Shown in pieces: positions 36,337 through 44,102 of a stretch of 59,417 nt of DNA (its first letter is position 1; the number at the start of each line of letters is the position of its first letter). The notes beneath the pieces are model-generated. The model was not told the DNA's origin, ran no database searches, and worked only from the letters and a program-made list of their open reading frames with translations. This stretch comes from an uncultured Lachnospiraceae bacterium. Lineage in GTDB: Bacteria > Bacillota > Clostridia > Lachnospirales > Lachnospiraceae. The stretch spans positions 1 to 59,417 of the forward strand of contig UQVK01000014.1 of assembly GCA_900544445.1 (NCBI GenBank), in the 5' to 3' direction. Position numbers and translations under genes: made by a program.

Positions 36337-36714
36337 ATGATTACCATAGAGGTTACGGAGACACAGATTGAGCGCTACGTGTCCGACATGATGCTGGAGC
36401 TGGGCGTTCCGGCTCATCTGAGGGGGTATTATTATCTGCGTGAGGCCATCGTGCTTGCGGCCCGCGACATGGAGCTGGTGGGGAGTGTGACCAAGCTTCT
36501 GTATCCGGGTATCGCGAAACGTTCGCATACCAATATCCAGAGGGTAGAGCGTGCCATCCGCAATGCGATTGAGGTTTCCTGGGAAAGAGGAAATCCGGCC
36601 GTGTTTGAGGAGCTGTTCGGTTACAGCAGCGCGTCCGGCGCGCCCCGCCCGACCAACAGTGAGTATATTGCAAGGATTGCGGACCGGGTCCGGCTGGACC
36701 TGTCTGTTTCCTGA
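36337..36714 (+). CDS. Stand-alone Spo0A C-terminal DNA-binding domain protein
   Basis: A 125-residue protein consisting only of the sporulation-regulator Spo0A effector domain, with no receiver. The recognition-helix region reads KRSHTNIQRVERAIRNAIEV (about residues 66-85), close to the Spo0A consensus, followed by a shorter-than-normal end (FEELFGYSSAS). Without a receiver it cannot be switched by phosphorylation, so it may act constitutively or be controlled by its own level. Placed inside the polysaccharide locus after manC, it is a candidate local regulator of these genes or a competitor of Spo0A. RBS CAGGAGGAAG precedes the ATG. Confidence 0.88.
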   Translation: MITIEVTETQIERYVSDMMLELGVPAHLRGYYYLREAIVLAARDMELVGSVTKLLYPGIAKRSHTNIQRVERAIRNAIEVSWERGNPAVFEELFGYSSASGAPRPTNSEYIARIADRVRLDLSVS

Positions 36715-36727
36715 AAACCAGGGAGGC

Positions 36728-36898
36728 GGAAATCGGCGGAGCCGATTTCCTGGAAGAATTGCTTACGCAATTCTTCGTTGGAATTAAATGCGGCCGTTCG
36801 GCCGCTGGAAAGAGGCACGGAAACCGGCTTTGCCGGTTTCCTGGAAGAATTGCTTACGCAATTCTTCATATGGGATTAAAATGCGGCCGTCCGGCCGC
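36728..36898. repeat. Two tandem copies of a three-hairpin repeat
   Basis: Copy A (36728-36805) and copy B (36819-36898), period about 91 bases, each hold the same three stems. Stem 1 is ten perfect pairs: GGAAATCGGC/GCCGATTTCC in A and GGAAACCGGC/GCCGGTTTCC in B, with one compensatory T-A to C-G change and different loops. Stem 2 is GAAGAATTGC/GCAATTCTTC with a TTAC loop, identical in both (36753-36776 and 36844-36867). Stem 3 is the GC palindrome at 36790-36805 and 36883-36898, one base different in the loop. The frame upstream of the next gene stays open through it by chance; no protein is claimed. Confidence 0.85.
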
Positions 36899-36917
36899 GA
36901 AATCAGGAGGAACACAA

Positions 36918-37847
36918 ATGAGTCTGCTGAGTGTCATTGTCCCCTGCTATAACGAGGAGGAAAATGTCGCCTGTTTTTATGAGGAGCTGATGAAGAACAG
37001 ACCTTTTTTTGAGAAGGAAGGTCTGCAGGTGGAGATCCTGTATATTGACGACGGATCGAAGGACGGAACCGTCGCCGAGGTGAAGAAGCTGCGCGAACGG
37101 GATGAAAACGTGCGGCTTGTCTCCTTTTCCCGGAATTTCGGAAAGGAGGCGGCCATCTATGCCGGCCTGGAAAAATCGAAGGGCGACTATGTGGTGATGA
37201 TGGACGCAGACCTGCAGGATCCGCCCTCCCTGCTTCCGGAGATGTTCACTCATATCCATGAGGGCTATGATTCCGTTGCCACCAGAAGGGTTTCCCGAAA
37301 GGGGGAACCCCCCATCCGTTCCTTTTTCGCCCGGCTGTTCTACCGGCTGGTGAACCGGATCTCCAAAACGGAGATCGTGGACGGGGCCAGGGATTACCGT
37401 CTCATGACCAGACAGGTGGTGGACGCCATCCTGCGCATGACGGAATACAACCGCTTTACCAAGGGAATCTTTGGCTGGGTCGGTTTTAAGACCAAGTGGA
37501 TGGAGTATGAAAATATTGAGCGGGCTCACGGCGAGACCAAGTGGTCTTTCTGGAAGCTGTTTCTGTATGCCATAGACGGAATTACCGCCTTCTCCACGGT
37601 GCCTCTCGCGCTGGCTTCCATCATGGGCGTGGTATTCTGCATCGTGGCCTTTCTGCTCATCTTCATCATCGTTGTCAAGACGCTGCTGTTCGGAGATCCG
37701 GTGGGCGGCTGGCCCTCGATGGTCTGCATCATGTGCATGGTGAGCGGTGTACAGCTGTTATGTCTCGGCATTGTGGGACAGTATCTGTCCAAAACCTACA
37801 TGGAAGTGAAAAGAAGACCCATTTATCTGGTAAAGGAAGAAATCTGA
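36918..37847 (+). CDS. GT2 glycosyltransferase, DPM1/GtrB-like
   Basis: A 309-residue membrane-associated transferase. The GT-A domain opens with SVIVPCYNEEENV (residues 5-17), has the DDGSKDGT loop and the MMDADLQDPP metal-binding motif (about 92-101), and ends with two membrane helices (about 232-300). This arrangement is shared by dolichol/undecaprenyl-phosphate sugar synthases such as GtrB, which charge a lipid carrier for GT-C enzymes acting outside. That fits well with the GT39-like and other multispanning proteins in this locus. Start at 36918 after AGGAGG (36905-36910). Confidence 0.9.
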   Translation: MSLLSVIVPCYNEEENVACFYEELMKNRPFFEKEGLQVEILYIDDGSKDGTVAEVKKLRERDENVRLVSFSRNFGKEAAIYAGLEKSKGDYVVMMDADLQDPPSLLPEMFTHIHEGYDSVATRRVSRKGEPPIRSFFARLFYRLVNRISKTEIVDGARDYRLMTRQVVDAILRMTEYNRFTKGIFGWVGFKTKWMEYENIERAHGETKWSFWKLFLYAIDGITAFSTVPLALASIMGVVFCIVAFLLIFIIVVKTLLFGDPVGGWPSMVCIMCMVSGVQLLCLGIVGQYLSKTYMEVKRRPIYLVKEEI

Positions 37848-37854
37848 GAATACT

Positions 37855-38607
37855 ATGAGTGAACGGATCAGTATCGTGATGCCTGTTTTCAACGCGGCGG
37901 CATGGCTTAAGCAGACCGTCGCTTCCGTACAGGAGCAGACCCATGAGGACTGGGAGCTGATCGCCGTGGACGACTGCTCCTCGGACGGAAGCTTTTCCAT
38001 GCTTCAGGAAATGGCGGAGAAGGACGGACGTATCCGTCCGGTGCGCCTTGCGGAAAATATCGGTGCGGCGCGCACACGCAATGAAGGAATCCGGCTGGCG
38101 CAGGGAAGGTATCTGGCCTTTTTGGATTCGGATGATCTGTGGAAGAAAACGAAGCTGGAAAAAGAGCTTGCTTTTCTGAAGGAAAGGCAGGCTGCTTTTG
38201 CTTTTACCGCATATGAATTCGGAGATGAAAACGGAATCGGAAACGGGAAAATTGTCCGCGTACCACGGACGCTTTCCTATCGGGCAGCGTTGTCCAGAAC
38301 CGTCATCTTCACCACCACGGTGATGTTCGATCTGGAACGGATTGACAGGAATCTGATTCTCATGCCGGACGTGAAGAGTGAGGATACGGCGACCTGGTGG
38401 CAGATTCTGCGTGCGGGATATACGGCTCATGGTCTGAATGAAAACCTGGCCGTTTACCGGCGGCCGAAGAATTCCCTTTCCTCCAACAAGCTGGAGGCCA
38501 TCCGGCGCATCTGGAATCTGTACCGGAACAGGGAGAAACTTTCCGTCGCTGCGAGCGCGTATTATCTCTGTTTCTGGGCCCTGCGGGCGACGGCAAGGCG
38601 GTTGTAG
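37855..38607 (+). CDS. GT2 family glycosyltransferase
   Basis: A 250-residue cytoplasmic GT-A enzyme: SIVMPVFNAAAWLKQTVAS (residues 5-23), DDCSSDGS near 41-48, and the metal motif FLDSDDLW (about 88-95). Donor and acceptor cannot be read. It follows the GtrB-like gene by seven bases, so it is in the same transcript. Slightly shorter than many GT2 enzymes but complete in the catalytic core. Confidence 0.9.
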   Translation: MSERISIVMPVFNAAAWLKQTVASVQEQTHEDWELIAVDDCSSDGSFSMLQEMAEKDGRIRPVRLAENIGAARTRNEGIRLAQGRYLAFLDSDDLWKKTKLEKELAFLKERQAAFAFTAYEFGDENGIGNGKIVRVPRTLSYRAALSRTVIFTTTVMFDLERIDRNLILMPDVKSEDTATWWQILRAGYTAHGLNENLAVYRRPKNSLSSNKLEAIRRIWNLYRNREKLSVAASAYYLCFWALRATARRL

Positions 38608-38692
38608 CGGCACTTGTCCGCCGCCGGGTTGTGTGGTAAACTAAGAGAAATGCCGTACGGCTTTGCGGCGCTGCAGAAGGGATAGAGGAAGT

Positions 38693-40087
38693 ATGAGCGA
38701 CAAAGAGACACGAAAGCGTCTGGTCATTTTACTGATATCATTATTTGGAATTGCGGTCATCATCGGGCTGTATGCCTGGGTATGGTTTGATTTTTATCAT
38801 CCTTTTTTCCTGCGTTGGGAGGATATTAAGCTGTACCGCAGGGGTCATATACTGATTCTTGGCATTTATACGGTGATTTTCCTGCTGTTTTCCAATCTGT
38901 ACGGAGGGCTGAGAATCGGTTTCATGAAGCCGATGGAGGTTTTCATGTCCCAGCTGTTTTCTTTGCTATGCGTGAACGTGATCACCTATTTTCAGCTGGC
39001 TCTGATCCATGGAAATCTGATTCCGGCGGCCCCTCTTGTTGAGGTATTTGGAATGCAGCTGATCTGGTCCGCCGTCTGGATTTTCTTTGCGAATCAGGTG
39101 TACCGCAGGATTTTTCCGCCCAGAAAGCTCCTCCTGATTCACGGGGATCGTTCCATCGACGATATCCTGCATAAATTCGCCAGCAGGAAGGATAAGTATA
39201 CCATTGTAAAGTGTATGGGGCTGGAAGAAGGAGCGGAAGCGCTTTTTGATGAAATGGAGAAGGGCTATGGCGGCGTGGTGCTGTGGGATATTCCTACAGC
39301 GGTGCGCAACAAGCTTCTGAAGTATTGCTACAGCCGTTCCATCCGCATTTACCTGATGCCCAAGATTCCGGACGTAATCATTAAGGGATCGGAGCAGCTT
39401 CATCTGTTCGACACGCCGATTCTGCTCACGCGGGAAAACGCGCTGACGGTGGAGCAGCGGATCATCAAGCGCTGTATCGACATTGTCTGCGCGCTGATTC
39501 TTCTGGTTATCGCATCGCCCTTTATGCTTGTTACCGCCATCGTTATCAAACTGTATGACGGCGGCCCGGTGCTGTATAAGCAGATCCGCTGTACCAGAGG
39601 CGGAAAGGAGTTTGCCATTCTCAAATTCCGCAGCATGCGGGTGGATGCGGAAAAGGACGGGGTCGCAAGGCTTGCGGCCAGACATGATTCCCGTATTACC
39701 CCCATTGGCCGGTTCATCCGGGCGGTGCGTATTGATGAGCTTCCTCAGCTCATCAATATTCTGAAGGGCGAGATGAGCTTCATCGGGCCCAGACCGGAGC
39801 GGCCGGAAATCATCGCACAGTATCTGGAAGAAATGCCGGAATTTGCTTTCCGCACAAAGGTGAAGGCGGGGCTGGCGGGCTATGCCCAGGTATATGGAAA
39901 ATACAACACCACGCCCTATGATAAGCTGAAGCTGGATCTGACCTACATTGAGAGCTATTCCGTATGGCTGGACATCAAGCTGATGCTCCTGACACTGAAG
40001 ATTCTGTTCCGGCCGGAAAGCACGGAGGGTGTGGATGAAAAGCAGATCACTGCGATGAAGCAGGACGCACAAGAGGACAATAAGTGA
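38693..40087 (+). CDS. Polyprenyl-phosphate sugar-1-phosphate transferase (priming enzyme)
   Basis: A 464-residue initiating transferase of the WbaP/CpsE class. It has four to five N-terminal helices (about 10-140), a nucleotide-binding-like CoA-fold region (about 145-230) and the C-terminal bacterial sugar transferase domain (from about 255: KRCIDIVCALILL, then FRSMRVDAEKDG, DELPQLINILKGEMSFIGPR). This enzyme puts the first sugar phosphate on undecaprenyl phosphate and so starts each repeat unit. I use ATG 38693 with GAGGAA before it rather than the earlier frame start at 38663. Its TGA overlaps the next ATG by one base. Confidence 0.93.
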   Translation: MSDKETRKRLVILLISLFGIAVIIGLYAWVWFDFYHPFFLRWEDIKLYRRGHILILGIYTVIFLLFSNLYGGLRIGFMKPMEVFMSQLFSLLCVNVITYFQLALIHGNLIPAAPLVEVFGMQLIWSAVWIFFANQVYRRIFPPRKLLLIHGDRSIDDILHKFASRKDKYTIVKCMGLEEGAEALFDEMEKGYGGVVLWDIPTAVRNKLLKYCYSRSIRIYLMPKIPDVIIKGSEQLHLFDTPILLTRENALTVEQRIIKRCIDIVCALILLVIASPFMLVTAIVIKLYDGGPVLYKQIRCTRGGKEFAILKFRSMRVDAEKDGVARLAARHDSRITPIGRFIRAVRIDELPQLINILKGEMSFIGPRPERPEIIAQYLEEMPEFAFRTKVKAGLAGYAQVYGKYNTTPYDKLKLDLTYIESYSVWLDIKLMLLTLKILFRPESTEGVDEKQITAMKQDAQEDNK

Positions 40088-41166
40088 TGAAGGACGAAAA
40101 ATTCTGGCGGGAGGGCATGGATGGAAAACGCTTTGCCCTCTGTTCTTTCAGACGGTTCTGGTTTTTCGGCGCTGCGGGAATTCTCGGAGCAGCCGTTTCG
40201 GCCGGGCTGTATCTGCTCATCACGGTGGCGCTTGCCGGGCCGCCGGAGTATCAGGTGTTTTCCCAGTACCGCATCTATTTTGACAGCGAAAAATACGGAG
40301 AAATCCAGGATTATTACAACGCCTATACCTGGGGCGAGATCATGAAGACGGATGAAGTGTTGGATTATGTGATGGAAGCGCTTCCTGAGGGGATCACGAA
40401 GGAACAGGTGAAGGCGTCGGTTTCCGTCGGCGCGATGAACGATGTGAAAATCATGCCCCTCACGATTACCACGCAGGACCCCGAACTTTCGGAGACCATT
40501 GCGGAAGCCTACGTGTATGGGCTGGACCGGTTTGGCCATTCCATTGAAGGGTTAAGCGGCATGGACTGCTGGCTGTTGGAGGACGCGCAGGAGGTGCCCC
40601 GCGGCACGAAGGCGGGAAACGCGGCGCTTCTCGGCCTGATTCTGGGGGCTGCCGTCGGATTTTTTGCCTGGCTGATCTGGTACTGTCTGGATGATTCCAT
40701 CTATCTGGAAGCGGATTTTGAGAACCGGTATGGAATTCCTGTTTTGGGCGTTCTGACGGAAAAGAGAGACGCTCTTTTACAAAAGGAACTGGAAACCGCG
40801 CTGGCGGTCCGTCTGAAGGGGAAGGAGCGCATCTGTGTGGTGGATGCGGCGCAGGCGGCGGGGAGAAAAGAATCCTCCTCTGCGGGAAGCGGTCCGGAGG
40901 TCAGGCCTGTAAAAAGCAGCCAGGAATGGGAAGAATGCTCCTGGCCCTTTGATGAAGAGGCGGTGGAGCGGATGAAGCAAAGCGGCGTCCTGCTGCTGCT
41001 TCCCTGGGGGAGGGGGAGCGGCCGGATGGCCGGCCGTCTTGTAAGCCGGCTTGAGAAGCTTCAGGCGCCTGTTCTGGGCGCTGTGATCTACGGCGCAAAG
41101 GATGGCTTTCTGCGCAGCTATTATGGGTATTACAGGCATTCTGGAAAGAAGGGAGGCCGGGCATGA
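40087..41166 (+). CDS. Wzz-like chain-length protein with a degenerate BY-kinase domain
   Basis: A 359-residue protein. A membrane helix (about 22-46), an extracytoplasmic Wzz-type domain (about 47-175) and a second helix (about 178-200) are followed by a cytoplasmic part aligned with bacterial tyrosine kinases of the Wzc/CapB type. That part keeps the fold landmarks (GIPVLGVLTEKRD, SGVLLLLPWGRGSG, VLGAVIYGAKDG) and ends in a tyrosine cluster (RSYYGYYRH), but no Walker A GxxGxGKST is present. It therefore cannot bind ATP in the usual way. It may be a phospho-acceptor or regulator of chain length. ATG 40087, with GTG 40084 as alternative. Overlaps the next gene by four bases. Confidence 0.85.
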   Translation: MKDEKFWREGMDGKRFALCSFRRFWFFGAAGILGAAVSAGLYLLITVALAGPPEYQVFSQYRIYFDSEKYGEIQDYYNAYTWGEIMKTDEVLDYVMEALPEGITKEQVKASVSVGAMNDVKIMPLTITTQDPELSETIAEAYVYGLDRFGHSIEGLSGMDCWLLEDAQEVPRGTKAGNAALLGLILGAAVGFFAWLIWYCLDDSIYLEADFENRYGIPVLGVLTEKRDALLQKELETALAVRLKGKERICVVDAAQAAGRKESSSAGSGPEVRPVKSSQEWEECSWPFDEEAVERMKQSGVLLLLPWGRGSGRMAGRLVSRLEKLQAPVLGAVIYGAKDGFLRSYYGYYRHSGKKGGRA

Positions 41167-42023
41167 GACTGCAGTTTCTGGTTTCCACCGTAAACGAAGA
41201 GGTGGAGACCCTGGCACAGCGGATGAATCTTCAGGCGGATGCGATTGTGGTGAATCAGTGTGACCGGAACGAATACCGGGAGTACACATATGAAGCGTAC
41301 CGGATCCGCTGCTACAGCTTTGCGGAGCGGGGCGTGGGACTTTCCCGGAACAACTGTCTGATGCGGGCGGACGGGGAACTGTGCCTGTTCGCGGATGAGG
41401 ACATCATTTACCGGCCGGGTGCGGCGAAGGCGGTCATCGCAGAGTTTGAAAAGAATCCGGATGCGGACATGATCCTGTTCAACGTGGATGTCCCCAGGGA
41501 GCGGCAGACCTACCACATTGACGGTTATGGCCGGGTGCGCTGGTACAACTGCGGCAGATACCCCACCTTCAGTTTTGCGGCGCGGACGAAGAAGCTGCAT
41601 GAGGCCGGAGTGACCTTTTCTCTCCTTTTCGGCGGCGGAGCGAAGTACAGCAACGGAGAGGACAGTCTGTTTCTGGCGGAATGCATCCGAAAAGGTCTGA
41701 AGGTTTATAAGGCTCCGGTGACCATTGGCCGGGAAAACGGCAGACCGTCCACCTGGTTTCACGGATACAATGAAAAGTTTTTCTACGACAGAGGCGTGCT
41801 CTACCGCTTCCTCTATGGATGGGCGGCGTTTCCCATGGCGGTGCGGTTCCTCCTGAAGAACCGGACGGAGATGTTTGAACGGCCGCAAAGGGGAGAAGAA
41901 CCGGAGTCCATACTGGCCGGAGCAGCAGTCGATGCGCCCGGAAAAAGGGAAGAATTCGGGACGGGACTTTCCATGGGGCAGGCATTTTCCCTGATGCGAA
42001 AGGGAATCAGGATGAAGGAATGA
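41163..42023 (+). CDS. GT2-like glycosyltransferase
   Basis: A 286-residue GT-A enzyme. It lacks the usual VVIPxYN start and opens with LQFLVSTVNEEVETLAQRMN instead, but has the GVGLSRNNCLMRADGELCL segment and the acidic metal motif FADEDIIY (about 78-85). A C-terminal helix-rich region with several aromatic residues (about 205-245) may touch the membrane. It overlaps both neighbours by four bases. Specificity unknown. Confidence 0.85.
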   Translation: MRLQFLVSTVNEEVETLAQRMNLQADAIVVNQCDRNEYREYTYEAYRIRCYSFAERGVGLSRNNCLMRADGELCLFADEDIIYRPGAAKAVIAEFEKNPDADMILFNVDVPRERQTYHIDGYGRVRWYNCGRYPTFSFAARTKKLHEAGVTFSLLFGGGAKYSNGEDSLFLAECIRKGLKVYKAPVTIGRENGRPSTWFHGYNEKFFYDRGVLYRFLYGWAAFPMAVRFLLKNRTEMFERPQRGEEPESILAGAAVDAPGKREEFGTGLSMGQAFSLMRKGIRMKE

Positions 42024-43177
42024 TGGGAATACTATTTTACGGATTCATCGGCATCCTGACGATCGGTGCCGCATGTCTGGTGAAAACAGAATATGCTTTG
42101 GACGAAGGATGCCGGGACAGACGATATTTTCTGAACAGGCGGAGCTTCCTGAATGGAACGGCGCTTCTGTTTCTGTTGATGGTGCTGACCGGACTGGCAG
42201 CTCTGCGCATCGATGTGGGAAACGATTACGGCAACTACGTGAATACCTTTCATGAAATCTATGTGGGAGGCTATGTGGTGACGGAGCCCGGCTTTAATCT
42301 GCTGGTCCGCTTCCTCTATACCCTGTCCGGCGGGGAAAATTATCTTCTGGTATTCGGCTTTTTTGCGGCGGCAACCACCTTCCTGTTTCTGAAGGCCATG
42401 TATGACCAGAGCCTGGATTTTCCACTGTCCTTCGCCCTGTTCATGCTGCTGGGACTCTATTTCCGGACATTTAACACGGTGCGCTATTATTTTGTCCTTG
42501 CCATCACCCTGTACAGCCTGCGGTATGTGCTGAAGCGGGAATATGGGAAATTTATGCTTCTGATTCTGGGAGCGGCCCTGTTTCACAAATCGGTTCTGGT
42601 GGTGATCCCGCTGTATCTGATCGCCCTTCTGCCCTGGAAGAAATGGCAGGTGGCCATCGGAGCGGTTTTTGCCATCAGCCTGCCGCTGTTTCAGGATTTC
42701 TGGATGGAGATCCTGCTGAAGCTGTATCCCTCCTATCAGAATACGGTCTATCTGGAGCAGGGGACCGGACTGGAAGGAAGCCTGATGGGCATTGTGCGCT
42801 GCGCTGCCGTTCTGCTTCTCGGTCTGTTCGGCTGGAAGGCGGTCAGAGAAAGCACAGCGAATCTGTTCTATTTTAAGCTGAACCTGCTCGGGCTTGCGCT
42901 GTATACCTGCGCTTCCTTCGTTCCGCTGGTTTCCCGGCTTGGATATTATCTCATCACGCCCCATCTTCTGCTGGTGCCGGGAATTCTGTACGGAATGAAA
43001 AAAACGGAGAAAAAACCGGGCAGGCGGGTGGTTCTGTATGGTGCGGTGATTCTGTTTTCTGCTCTTTATTTTGGCATTTTTCTGCTGACCGCCCATCAGG
43101 TCGGAGTGCGGGTGCTTCCGTACCATACCTGGGTATTTACGGAAAGGGAGTGGCTGAATGGCTCATACATTTTTTAG
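42020..43177 (+). CDS. EpsG-like polysaccharide polymerase
   Basis: A 385-residue protein with about ten membrane helices and the EpsG-type features RIDVGNDYGNYVNTFHEIY (about residues 56-74) and AALFHKSVLVVIPLYL (about 189-204). EpsG-type proteins polymerise repeat units at the outer face of the membrane in the Wzy-dependent route. It is the only Wzy-like candidate in the locus and sits beside the Wzz-like gene, as expected. ATG at 42020 overlaps the upstream stop. Confidence 0.87.
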   Translation: MMGILFYGFIGILTIGAACLVKTEYALDEGCRDRRYFLNRRSFLNGTALLFLLMVLTGLAALRIDVGNDYGNYVNTFHEIYVGGYVVTEPGFNLLVRFLYTLSGGENYLLVFGFFAAATTFLFLKAMYDQSLDFPLSFALFMLLGLYFRTFNTVRYYFVLAITLYSLRYVLKREYGKFMLLILGAALFHKSVLVVIPLYLIALLPWKKWQVAIGAVFAISLPLFQDFWMEILLKLYPSYQNTVYLEQGTGLEGSLMGIVRCAAVLLLGLFGWKAVRESTANLFYFKLNLLGLALYTCASFVPLVSRLGYYLITPHLLLVPGILYGMKKTEKKPGRRVVLYGAVILFSALYFGIFLLTAHQVGVRVLPYHTWVFTEREWLNGSYIF

Positions 43178-44042
43178 CATTGTGATTGTGTCCCTCAATC
43201 CCGGACAAAAGCTGATGAAGACGCTGCAGAGCGTCCTGCGCCAGGAATATGGAAATTTTGAAGTCATCCTCAAGGACGGCGGCTCCACGGACGGTTCCCT
43301 GAAGGAGGAGGCGGATGGCTCCCTGTCTGTGGCCTGGCCGGGCCAGTCCGTTTCGGACAGCCGGGTGCATATTTTCAGGAGTCCGGATAAGGGAATTTAT
43401 GACGGGATGAACCAGGCGCTTGTCCATATTAACGGGGATTATGTGCTGTTTTTAAACTGTGGAGACAGTTTGTATGATTCCAGAGTGCTCTCCAGGACTG
43501 CGGCGTTGATTGAAAAGGCGGAGGAAGAGCGGGATACGCGCCTTCGGGCGAGACCCTTCCTTTTTTATGGAGATCAGTATAATGAAAAGCAGCGGAGCCG
43601 TGTCTGTTCCGCACCGAAACTGAATGATTTTGCCTGTTACCGGAATGTGCCCTGTCATCAGGTATGCTTCTATGACGCATCCCTGTTCTGGGAGAGAGGC
43701 TATGATACAGATTTCCGGGTGCGGGGAGATTATGAGCATTTTTTCTATTGCATATATGAGCGTGGAGCAGAGGCGGTACATCTGCCCGTCATCGTTTCTT
43801 CTTACGAGGGAGGCGGATTTTCAGAAACGAGGGAGAACCGGAAACGCTCTGAACTGGAGCACAGGGTCATCACGCGCTATTATCTGGGACGCAGAAAAAG
43901 CGCCTGCTATGCGGCTGTCATGCTGGCCACGCTCGCCCCGGTGCGGACGAAAATCGCGGAAAACCCTTCCCTGGCTAAGGGCTATAATGCGGTGAAAGCA
44001 GCGATTTACCGGGGAGGAAAGGATGAACCACGTGCCAGGTAG
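43158..44042 (+). CDS. GT2 family glycosyltransferase
   Basis: A 294-residue GT-A enzyme of the WcaA/PssE-like type with FSIVIVSLNPGQKLMKTLQS at the start, KDGGSTDGS (about 38-46), SPDKGIYDGMNQAL and the metal motif LFLNCGDSLYD (about 95-105). The DxD position is changed to NCGD, common in this subgroup. It overlaps the polymerase gene by 20 bases. Acceptor unknown. Confidence 0.9.
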   Translation: MAHTFFSIVIVSLNPGQKLMKTLQSVLRQEYGNFEVILKDGGSTDGSLKEEADGSLSVAWPGQSVSDSRVHIFRSPDKGIYDGMNQALVHINGDYVLFLNCGDSLYDSRVLSRTAALIEKAEEERDTRLRARPFLFYGDQYNEKQRSRVCSAPKLNDFACYRNVPCHQVCFYDASLFWERGYDTDFRVRGDYEHFFYCIYERGAEAVHLPVIVSSYEGGGFSETRENRKRSELEHRVITRYYLGRRKSACYAAVMLATLAPVRTKIAENPSLAKGYNAVKAAIYRGGKDEPRAR

Positions 44043-44102
44043 CATAGGGTTCGCCCGGAAATTTTACGGTTGATGAAAACCCGCGTTTTATGGGAGGTAA
44101 AG

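Noticed and set aside
36728..36898. CRISPR-like tandem repeats
   Set aside because: Only two units, each internally palindromic at three places, no unique spacers of even length and no cas genes.
36759..36917. N-terminal extension of the GtrB-like glycosyltransferase through the hairpin repeat
   Set aside because: The family start (MSLLSVIVPCYNEEE) and AGGAGG ribosome site fix the start at 36918; the open frame upstream is an accident of the repeat.
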